From positions 1 to 21,730 of the forward strand of contig JANOAR010000035.1 in the NCBI GenBank assembly GCA_031411235.1: a stretch of DNA of 21,730 bases, read 5' to 3'. The position numbers and the translations under genes were made by a program. Below, piece by piece: positions 7,659-16,018 of this stretch; positions within the stretch are counted from its first letter, which is position 1; each line of letters opens with the position of its first letter. The notes beneath the pieces were generated by a model. The model was not told where the DNA came from, made no database searches, and saw nothing but the letters and a program-made list of their open reading frames with translations. Source of the DNA: JANOAR01 sp031411235. Lineage in GTDB: Bacteria > Verrucomicrobiota > Verrucomicrobiia > Verrucomicrobiales > Verrucomicrobiaceae.

Positions 7659-7740
7659 CAAAACCGAGAAATTTGTTACATAACACGAGCTGGGCGGACT
7701 TTTCCAACAGGGGAGCGGGATGGCAGCGAGGGGGATCTCC

Positions 7741-8109
7741 TCACGCGATCACCTTCAGTGTCTTTGCCCCATCATCCAGGAGCTGCCAGAAGTTTTTCGA
7801 CTTCGCTAGTTGCTCGTCTTCGCCTGTGGCGAGGTTGGTGCGGAAGAGGAAATCCTTTAGGCTGTTGCCATGCAGCACGCGTAGGACGCGGACGTCGCCG
7901 TCTTCGATGGCGAAGTAGATGCGATACTCCAGGGCACGGCAGCGATAGATGCGGCTGTCACCGCGTTCGAGGATGCCAAAGCGCTTGGCGAGGGCTTTGG
8001 TATCGAGATCCGCAGGCTGTATATTCATCGCCTCCAAGAGCTGGAATTGCACTTGAGTAGGGAGCCTCGACAACTCGGCGGCACTGATTTCATTGAAAAC
8101 GATCTGCAT
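7741..8109 (-). CDS. RelE/ParE-like toxin-family protein, no adjacent antitoxin
   Basis: 122 residues. The first 90 follow the RelE/ParE fold pattern: an N-terminal strand (MQIVFNEIS), two helices (ELSRLPTQVQFQLLEAM), then AKRFGILERGDSRIYRCRALEYRIYFAIEDGDVRVLRVLHGNSLKDFLFR, in which YR.YF followed by VRVLRVLHG matches the central sheet of RelE-type mRNA interferases or ParE gyrase inhibitors. The last 30 residues (about 92-122) are an extra polar tail ending in TLKVIA that usual toxins lack. No antitoxin-sized gene lies on either side: 64 nt separate it from cstA upstream and 145 nt of non-coding DNA lie downstream. It may be a domesticated orphan, or its antitoxin may be elsewhere. Family confidence is moderate, toxicity untested. 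Confidence 0.7.
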   Translation of the reverse strand: MQIVFNEISAAELSRLPTQVQFQLLEAMNIQPADLDTKALAKRFGILERGDSRIYRCRALEYRIYFAIEDGDVRVLRVLHGNSLKDFLFRTNLATGEDEQLAKSKNFWQLLDDGAKTLKVIA

Positions 8110-8173
8110 GAAGTCGCGACCCTAGCCGGGAGCGGGTAATGGCGCAAGGAGCCAAGCAATGGCTGATTTATTC

Positions 8174-10204
<2,031 letters not shown>

Positions 10205-10444
10205 AAAGAAGGGCGCGATTGTAGGAAGTCACCTGCGCACTGGCAATGCGGAATGTCGCGAAACGCGGGTTCGCCAGGGCGAACGCACTAACGAGTGCTT
10301 GCTCGTTGGAATACAGCGCTGCCGCGCCGTAGAGAGAATGAGCAGCAAAGTAGGTAGCGTGCTTCAAGTGCTCACTTGCTGGGTGAAGACGAATAGAGTC
10401 CTTGAGCTTCGTAAAGCCTCGCTCCTCTGGCTCGCCATTCTCTC
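10205..10444. other. cstA leader and promoter region with small hairpins
   Basis: This gap precedes cstA and follows the lipoprotein gene. Two stem-loops sit 65-103 nt upstream of the cstA ATG: GTTCGCC-AG-GGCGAAC (10269-10284) and AACGAG-tgcttg-CTCGTT (10290-10307). A nine-base inverted repeat GAGAGAATG (10332-10340) / CATTCTCTC (10436-10444) brackets the other half, its right arm abutting the lipoprotein stop codon. None has a T-run, so intrinsic termination is not obvious; post-transcriptional control of cstA is possible but unproven. No gene is visible. Confidence 0.4.
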
Positions 10445-11110
10445 CTACCGATACTCAAACGGCAAGGCCAGCGGTACATACTTGCGCTGCGGGCCGCCCG
10501 TGGGCAGGGGCGCGAGGCGCTCGGTCGTCCAGGGTTTGCCGGAGTCTGTGACGGGATACACGGTGGCGCATAATACACCGGGCTGGGCGGCGAGGTCGTA
10601 GCGAAACAGAGCCTCTCTGCCGGTGATGATGGCCCAGGGGAAGGGCACATTTTTTCGCGCATGAGGGGCCAGTCGCAGGGGTGTTGGCCCGGTGAGTGCG
10701 GTGCTGCTCTGAGTGAGGGTAATGTCGATGGAGCGGTCGGTTTCATTGACGATTTCCAGTGAGTGGGGCTGCCCTGGTGATCCCGAAACCATGAGGCGTC
10801 CGCCGCACTCGGCACCGCGCATCCAGTGGCCACGAGGGTCTTTGATGCCGATGGAGACAGCGCCATTGGCGACGCGACGCAGGCCTCGGTAGGCAATGGC
10901 GGGATCGTCGGCGGTGCTCAGAAGTTCGGGCCATTGCGCGGGCGAGGTGCAGAAGAGGAAGACCTTGGCCACGGGCATGATTTGGCCATAGGCGGTGCCT
11001 TTTTCCTGGGAGATAGGCGGCGCAGCGGGCTTCAAGTGGCCGCAGGCGGTGAGGGTGAGTAGGGCGGTGAGTGTTGCTAGCAGCCCTATCGGGCGTTCCA
11101 TGAGATCCAT
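10445..11110 (-). CDS. Hypothetical lipoprotein
   Basis: 221 residues. The N-terminus MDLMERPIGLLATLTALLTLTACGH carries a lipoprotein signal peptide with lipobox LTAC, so Cys23 should be lipidated and the protein anchored in the outer or inner membrane facing the periplasm. An alternative ATG three codons later (11101) is equally possible. The mature part is beta-rich (PHSLEIVNETDRSIDITLTQS, TPLRLAPHARKNVPF), with Pro-rich loops and a basic, aromatic C-terminus (RKYVPLALPFEYR). No family is recognised. It starts 3 nt after the winged-helix regulator stop codon, so both should be on one transcript and translationally coupled, which makes it a candidate target or partner in that regulator's response. 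Confidence 0.75.
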   Translation of the reverse strand: MDLMERPIGLLATLTALLTLTACGHLKPAAPPISQEKGTAYGQIMPVAKVFLFCTSPAQWPELLSTADDPAIAYRGLRRVANGAVSIGIKDPRGHWMRGAECGGRLMVSGSPGQPHSLEIVNETDRSIDITLTQSSTALTGPTPLRLAPHARKNVPFPWAIITGREALFRYDLAAQPGVLCATVYPVTDSGKPWTTERLAPLPTGGPQRKYVPLALPFEYR

Positions 11111-11113
11111 GGA

Positions 11114-11869
11114 TCAAGCTACGGTGGAGAAGGCCTCAACCTTTTCAAAAGAACCCAGGGGGACTTCGAGCGAACGCAGCCGGAACTCGACTCGGGTGAG
11201 CGCCCCGGAACTGAGATCGACGCGGTTGGAAGTGCAGCCGAGGATGCGGCCTACGGTCTGGGCTTCGATCTCTAGGATCACGGGGAAACGCCGGGCGATG
11301 TCGCTGACAGGGCTGTGATACTCGACGAGGCGAAGGCCTTTGTGGGCATCAAATTCGCACATCGACATGTAGCCTTCGACGGAGCGCAGGCGGGAGAGCG
11401 ACTGAGCGCGTTCGAGCAAGTTTTGGCCGCGCAGGAACTCACCATAGCGGGTGGCTTTTTTCAAAAAATGCGAGCGCAGCAAGCGCTCGACGGCGAGGTC
11501 GCCATACACGGAAGCGGCGGCTTCCAAGATGTCGATGGAGAGATCGCTGCCTCCACGGGGGAAGAGTTGGTCGAGCTTCTGCGTCAAGCGATAGACTTTT
11601 TCTGGCCGTCCGCCTGCGTCTTTGGGCCGCCGCACAGTGTCGAGGTAGCCACGTTCTTCGAGGAAGACGCAGTGCTGCTTCACGCCCATGTAGCTCATCC
11701 GCAACGCCCCAGAAAGCTCGTTCACCGCCATGCCGCTGTGCTTTTTCAGGAGCAGGATGATCTCCATCACATGGGGGCGGGCGATGTCTTTGAGGATGTT
11801 GGTGAACATAGGAGACGGTGGGTGGGGCTGAATATTGCGAGGCGAAAACGAACCGTGTCCTACCATCAT
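11114..11869 (-). CDS. Winged helix-turn-helix transcriptional regulator (ArsR/SufR-like)
   Basis: 251 residues from the ATG at 11869. This start is preceded by AGGAG (11880-11876) at six-base spacing, the best Shine-Dalgarno site I found in the window; the alternative ATG at 11809 (MFTNILKDIARP) has none but removes 20 non-conserved Pro-rich residues. The winged helix covers about 21-95: ARPHVMEIILLLKKHSGMAVNELSGAL (helices 1-2), SYMGVKQHCVFLEERGYL (recognition helix), then a wing with RRPKDAGGRPEKVYRLT. The C-terminal 150 residues form a helical/sensor domain resembling COG2345 regulators. It lacks the four-cysteine Fe-S site of SufR. It is divergent from kamA with 93 nt between start codons, so it may control kamA, itself and the lipoprotein. 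Ligand unknown. Confidence 0.85.
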   Translation of the reverse strand: MMVGHGSFSPRNIQPHPPSPMFTNILKDIARPHVMEIILLLKKHSGMAVNELSGALRMSYMGVKQHCVFLEERGYLDTVRRPKDAGGRPEKVYRLTQKLDQLFPRGGSDLSIDILEAAASVYGDLAVERLLRSHFLKKATRYGEFLRGQNLLERAQSLSRLRSVEGYMSMCEFDAHKGLRLVEYHSPVSDIARRFPVILEIEAQTVGRILGCTSNRVDLSSGALTRVEFRLRSLEVPLGSFEKVEAFSTVA

Positions 11870-11962
11870 TCATAACTCCTAGTTTTTGTCGAGTGCCAAC
11901 TTTTGTATCACCGATTGACTCACGCTCGTATGAGTGGTTATCCTCCGCTCCCAAGTCCCTCC
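11870..11962. promoter_or_regulatory. Divergent regulator/kamA control region with ACTCA...TGAGT inverted repeat
   Basis: The 93 nt between the two start codons must carry both promoters. An inverted repeat ACTCA-cgctcgta-TGAGT lies at 11918-11935 and is a candidate operator. Overlapping it, TTGACT (11915-11920) is a fair -35 box for kamA, but the sequence 17 nt downstream (TTATCC) is a poor -10, so the promoter call is weak. The regulator's Shine-Dalgarno AGGAG is at 11876-11880 on the minus strand. Confidence 0.4.
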
Positions 11963-13123
11963 ATGACACGCCCTGATTCTTTGCCCGAGAAGGCATTCCG
12001 CTCCTACGCCCCTGGCTTTTGGGAAGGCCGAAACGTCCAGCCTGCTGACTGGAATAGCCATGTTTGGCAGTTGAAAAATCGTGTCACGAGCCTCGCCCAG
12101 CTTGAGGAGCACCTCATCCTTTCCGATGAGGAACGCGCAGGTGTGCTGCTTTCGGGCAAAAAACTGGCGATGGCGATCACCCCGCACTATTTCAATCTGA
12201 TCGAAGCTGCCGATCCCGATTGCCCGATCCGCCGCCAAGTCATCCCGCGCATCGAAGAGACCTGGGACGATCCCGATGAGATGAGCGACCCCTGCGGTGA
12301 GGACTCGCATATGCCTGTGCCGGGCCTCGTGCATCGCTACCCGGATCGGGTGCTGTTCCTCGTGACCGACCGCTGCGCGAGCTACTGCCGCTACTGCACG
12401 CGCAGCCGCGTCGTCTCGGGTGTGGGCGAGCAGCATTTGGATACGGAGTTCGAGGCGGCGTTCCGTTATTTGGAAAAGCATACCGAGATCCGCGACGTGC
12501 TGCTCTCGGGCGGCGATGCGCTGCTGCTCTCCGATGCCAAGCTGGAGAGCATCCTGAAACGTATCCGCGCGATCCCGCACATTGAGTTCCTCCGCATCGG
12601 TAGCCGCGTGCCGATCTTCCTGCCGCAGCGTATCACGCCTGCGTTGTGCCAGATGCTGCAAAAGTACCATCCGCTGTGGATCAGCATCCATGCGAACCAT
12701 CCCCGCGAGCTGACCACCGAGGTGCGCGAGGGACTGGAGCGCATGGCGAATCACGGCATCCCGCTAGGCAACCAAAGTGTGCTGCTGCGCGGCGTGAACG
12801 ATGATGCCGACGTGATGAAGTCGCTCGTCCACAAGCTGCTCATGTGCCGCGTGCGCCCGTATTACCTCTACCAGTGCGACCTCATCAGCGGCTCATCGCA
12901 TCTGCGTGTGCCTGTGAGCAAGGGCATCGAAATCATCGAGTCGCTGCGTGGCCATACCACGGGTTATGCCGTGCCGCAGTTCGTCATCGACGCGCCGGGT
13001 GGCGGTGGGAAAGTGCCGATCAACCCCGACTACGTCCTGCATCGCGATGAAGAACGCACGGTGATCCGCAACTACGAGGGGCAGACGTTCGAGTACCCTG
13101 AGCCTGCGATGGCGATGCGGTAA
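11963..13123 (+). CDS. kamA: Lysine 2,3-aminomutase (radical SAM, PLP-dependent)
   Basis: 386 residues from the ATG at 11963; ATG 11930 or TTG 11903 would add 11 or 20 unlikely residues. Counting from this start, the radical-SAM cluster motif is CASYCRYC (Cys 138, 142, 145), with SGGDAL at 182-187 and the PLP lysine in PGGGGK at 350. Asp306 (QCDL) and Asp343 (VIDAPG) correspond to Asp293 and Asp330 of the Clostridium subterminale enzyme, which bind the substrate's epsilon-amine. Cysteines, aspartates and PLP lysine all keep the same +13 offset to that enzyme, which argues for lysine rather than glutamate 2,3-aminomutase. It converts L-lysine to L-beta-lysine. The usual osmolyte partner, the acetyltransferase AblB, is not adjacent. 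It ends 18 nt from the convergent DUF1592 gene. Confidence 0.93.
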   Translation: MTRPDSLPEKAFRSYAPGFWEGRNVQPADWNSHVWQLKNRVTSLAQLEEHLILSDEERAGVLLSGKKLAMAITPHYFNLIEAADPDCPIRRQVIPRIEETWDDPDEMSDPCGEDSHMPVPGLVHRYPDRVLFLVTDRCASYCRYCTRSRVVSGVGEQHLDTEFEAAFRYLEKHTEIRDVLLSGGDALLLSDAKLESILKRIRAIPHIEFLRIGSRVPIFLPQRITPALCQMLQKYHPLWISIHANHPRELTTEVREGLERMANHGIPLGNQSVLLRGVNDDADVMKSLVHKLLMCRVRPYYLYQCDLISGSSHLRVPVSKGIEIIESLRGHTTGYAVPQFVIDAPGGGGKVPINPDYVLHRDEERTVIRNYEGQTFEYPEPAMAMR

Positions 13124-13141
13124 GTAGGCTCACGGCTAACA

Positions 13142-15841
13142 CTACTTCGTGTGAAACTCTTTGCTGCTCACCAGCGCAAGGATGAACTCGCGGATGGCGA
13201 GGTCTTTCTTGTGCGTCTGCTTTAACAGATCAGCGAGCAGCGGCGCGTCGCTGAAGCCACACGGCCTGCCGAGTGCATACTCGATGAGTGCGGTGCTGAA
13301 GCCACGCGCAAAGGCATCGGACTTCGAGGCGATGATGTCGCGCAGGCCCGAGTAGTCTTTGAAAGCGGGGCCTTTGTGCAGAGTGGAGGCGGGGTCGATC
13401 GTCCAAGTTTTCTTGGTCTTGGGATCAGGCTTTCCGCTAGCGTCGATGGCCTGATAGCTGTCTTCGGTGCGCCATTGGCCGACGGCGTCGAAGTTCTCCA
13501 GGCCAAAGCCGATAGGGTCGATCTTGCGGTGGCAACTCGCGCATTGTGCGTCTTCCTGGTGTGCCTGCATACGCTCGCGGGTGGTGAGCACCTTCCCAGC
13601 GAGGCGGGTGATCGCTGGGACATTCGCGGGTGCGGGTGGCGGCGGGTCGTCGAGAAGCTTGCGCAGTACCCAGGCACCGCGTTCGACTGGGCTGGTGTGC
13701 TCGCCATTGCCGCCCATGAATTGAATGGCTGCCATGCCGAGCAACCCGCCGCGCGGCGAGTCTTTGGGCAGGGCGACTTTTTGGAAGGCATCGCCCTTCA
13801 CGCCTGCGATGCCGTAGTAGTTCGCGAGCACGCTATTGATGACCCCATAGTCGGCTTTCAGCAGGTCGCTCAGGCTGGCATTCTGCCGCAGGAGATAGGT
13901 GATGGTTTCATAGATTTCATTCTTCGCCGCCAGCTTGGTGCTTTCGTCGAAGCGGGGATAGAGCGCCAGATTGACCTTGAAGAAATCAAGCCGATCCAAC
14001 CCCAGCCATTGCTGGGTGAACGGGATAAGGAATCCTTCGGAGCGCGGATCGTCGAGCAGCCGAGTCGTCTGCGCCGCGAGCACCTCGGGCTTCATCAATT
14101 CACCGCGCTTGGCGAGATCGCGCAGCATCGCATCTGGCGGGGCGCTCCAGAGGAAATACGAGAGTCGTGTGGCGAGTTCCGCATTCGTCAGCGGCCTGTG
14201 TTTTTGCTCTGCGGCAGGCTCGGCGAGGTAGAGGAACATGGGTGAGGACAGCACGATCGACAGCGTCTCCTTCAGTGCCACGTTGGGCTTGTCGCCTGCT
14301 TTGCTGCGCACGTCATAGAGGCGGAGCAAGCGGTCAATGAAGTGTGTCGGTGGCGGAATGCCGCGAAAGGCCTCCACAGCGAACCGCTCCAGTGCGGCCC
14401 GCAGTTCAGGCGTCGCCGGGGCAGGGGATTTGTCATCGAGTGGAATGCCCAGGGCCGCGATGCCGGGGGGCTTGGGCTTGGCCGCGTCTGGCTTGCGTTC
14501 GACTTCCATCCAGTCCACCCACAGCGCGACCTCGGGGCCGATGCCGTTGCGTTTCACAGCCTCGCTACGCTTGCGACCGCCTTCTTCGTTGGTGTCCCAA
14601 CTGCCCTTTTCGCGAATGTACAGCGTGCGATTGGCGCGTTCCATGTTGCCTCGGGTCATCGTTAGCGGAATCTCGATCACCTGCGGAGCGTCCATGGTGC
14701 CAGTGACTTCATGTGTGCTCAAGATTTGCCCACTGCGGGCATCAATGCCGAACTCCAAGAAGCGGCGTTCGGGTGCGGCATCCTGAGTCGCCGCCAAACG
14801 AATGCGCACCACATACTCGCCCACGGGCCAGCCGAAGGGCACGAGGAAATCTATGTAGTTCACATTCAACTCGGCTGGGTGTCGCGTCTGTGTTCCAAGG
14901 TACGCGCCCTTATCCACTGCGGGCTGCCGGAGATAATACTGGTGATAGGTCAGCCACCCAGCGCCCAGCGAATCGTTGGCCAAATCGGCATCGTTCTCCC
15001 CGTGCTTGTCGAAGCCAAAGGATCTCGGCGAAGGCGCTCCAGGGATCTTTTCCCATGAGCGCCGGAAGATCGAGTCGTTCTTCGATGCCTTTCTGATTGT
15101 GGCCACGATGTCCGCGTTCTCAGGCTTCGCTGCGGCTGCTTCCACGGCCTTGATCCACTGCTGCGCCCGCTCCTTCGCATCAATTTGATGGGCGACAAAC
15201 TTGGCAACGATGGGCGTCGAAATCTCCCCTTCGTAATGAACCTTCTTCTCGATGGCCGCCGCCGCTTGCCGCTCAAAGGCCTCATCCAGCGCCTCGCGTC
15301 CCAGCGCTTGGTATTGCTCGAACTGGTTGCCCGACATGAAGAGGTTCGACCCCATGGTATCGAAGCCACCCGTGCCTGTGTCCGACGGCAGCTCGCTGAC
15401 ATTGACCTCCACCCCAAACAGCTCGCGCAGTGTATTCCGATACTCGCGCCGGTTCAGCCTCCGCATGGTGATGACGCCATGCTGATCGCCAAGACTGCGC
15501 CGCGCCGCGACCATTGCGTTCGCCAGATCATCGAGAAAATTAGCCTTCGCCGCGCTGTCAGGTTGCTTCTCATCCTCCGGCGGCATCTCGCCCGAGTTCA
15601 GTTGATCGAGCACCTTCTGCCAGCGCTCTGCCGATACAATATCCGTGATGGCAAACGGCAGATCATCCACGCGGAATTTCCCCTTCTGCTTCTCCGCATC
15701 ATGGCACTTCGCGCAGTTCTCTTGCAGCAGCGTCTTGTGCTGTGGAGCCATGACGGCACGAGGCTCATCGGCGGCGTGGGCAAGAGGGTGCGTGAGCAGC
15801 AAGGCTGCCAAGGGAGCGAAGGCGTGCTTGATACGAATCAT
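13142..15841 (-). CDS. Secreted DUF1587/1595/1592/1588/1585 cytochrome-like protein
   Basis: 899 residues from the ATG at 15841, chosen because it gives a Sec signal peptide (MIRIKHAFAPLAALLLTHPLAHA); the longer frame from 16015 merely reads through the inverted repeat. A c-type heme motif CAKCH lies at 43-47, then DUF1587 (RRLNRREYRNTLRELFG, about 127 on), a central carbohydrate-binding-like region, DUF1595 (RGIPPPTHFIDRLLRLY), DUF1592 (ATRLSYFLWSAPPD), DUF1588 (SPRGGLLGMAAIQFMGG), a second heme motif CASCH (767-771) followed by RKIDPIGFGLEN, and DUF1585 at the C-terminus. The architecture is typical of Planctomycetota and Verrucomicrobiota. Its biochemical role is unknown. The usual DUF1552 partner is missing here; instead the EF-hand/copper protein lies upstream on the same strand. 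Confidence 0.93.
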   Translation of the reverse strand: MIRIKHAFAPLAALLLTHPLAHAADEPRAVMAPQHKTLLQENCAKCHDAEKQKGKFRVDDLPFAITDIVSAERWQKVLDQLNSGEMPPEDEKQPDSAAKANFLDDLANAMVAARRSLGDQHGVITMRRLNRREYRNTLRELFGVEVNVSELPSDTGTGGFDTMGSNLFMSGNQFEQYQALGREALDEAFERQAAAAIEKKVHYEGEISTPIVAKFVAHQIDAKERAQQWIKAVEAAAAKPENADIVATIRKASKNDSIFRRSWEKIPGAPSPRSFGFDKHGENDADLANDSLGAGWLTYHQYYLRQPAVDKGAYLGTQTRHPAELNVNYIDFLVPFGWPVGEYVVRIRLAATQDAAPERRFLEFGIDARSGQILSTHEVTGTMDAPQVIEIPLTMTRGNMERANRTLYIREKGSWDTNEEGGRKRSEAVKRNGIGPEVALWVDWMEVERKPDAAKPKPPGIAALGIPLDDKSPAPATPELRAALERFAVEAFRGIPPPTHFIDRLLRLYDVRSKAGDKPNVALKETLSIVLSSPMFLYLAEPAAEQKHRPLTNAELATRLSYFLWSAPPDAMLRDLAKRGELMKPEVLAAQTTRLLDDPRSEGFLIPFTQQWLGLDRLDFFKVNLALYPRFDESTKLAAKNEIYETITYLLRQNASLSDLLKADYGVINSVLANYYGIAGVKGDAFQKVALPKDSPRGGLLGMAAIQFMGGNGEHTSPVERGAWVLRKLLDDPPPPAPANVPAITRLAGKVLTTRERMQAHQEDAQCASCHRKIDPIGFGLENFDAVGQWRTEDSYQAIDASGKPDPKTKKTWTIDPASTLHKGPAFKDYSGLRDIIASKSDAFARGFSTALIEYALGRPCGFSDAPLLADLLKQTHKKDLAIREFILALVSSKEFHTK

Positions 15842-15863
15842 GGTCAAAAGGCGTGATAGCAGA

Positions 15864-15993
15864 GAGGTATAAGGGGCAAGGTTCAAGGGATAAGAGGAGT
15901 GGCTTTGCGCTTGAATCCAAAACCACAGCCCTTCTACGAAGAGCACACCCGAAGGCACTACCCTTATCCCTTGAACCTTGTCCCTTATACCTC
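15864..15993. repeat. Long inverted repeat built of heptads (31-nt arms)
   Basis: The arms 15864-15894 and 15963-15993 are reverse complements at 30 of 31 positions and flank a 68-nt spacer. Each arm is itself four heptads: left GGTATAA, GGGGCAA, GGTTCAA, GGGATAA (15866-15893); right TTATCCC, TTGAACC, TTGTCCC, TTATACC (15964-15991). It fills most of the 177-nt gap between two minus-strand genes. In RNA it would form a very stable stem, so it could attenuate or process the transcript between the copper protein gene and the DUF1592 gene, or it could be a MITE-like insertion. No transposase is present. Confidence 0.85.
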
Positions 15994-16018
15994 CGATAGC
16001 TAATGGCGAAGACACCGC

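Noticed and set aside
11114..11869. SufR (Fe-S sensing) identity for the regulator
   Set aside because: The overall layout is similar, but the C-terminal cysteine cluster that binds the cluster in SufR is absent; only scattered cysteines are present.
11903..11962. Upstream TTG and ATG starts for kamA
   Set aside because: They add Pro/Ser-rich residues and overlap the putative operator; the 11963 start still leaves a full-length enzyme with 13 more residues than the clostridial one before the SAM motif.
15842..16015. 58-residue N-terminal extension of the DUF1592 protein
   Set aside because: It reads through the heptad inverted repeat and places the signal peptide internally; the ATG at 15841 gives a standard signal peptide.
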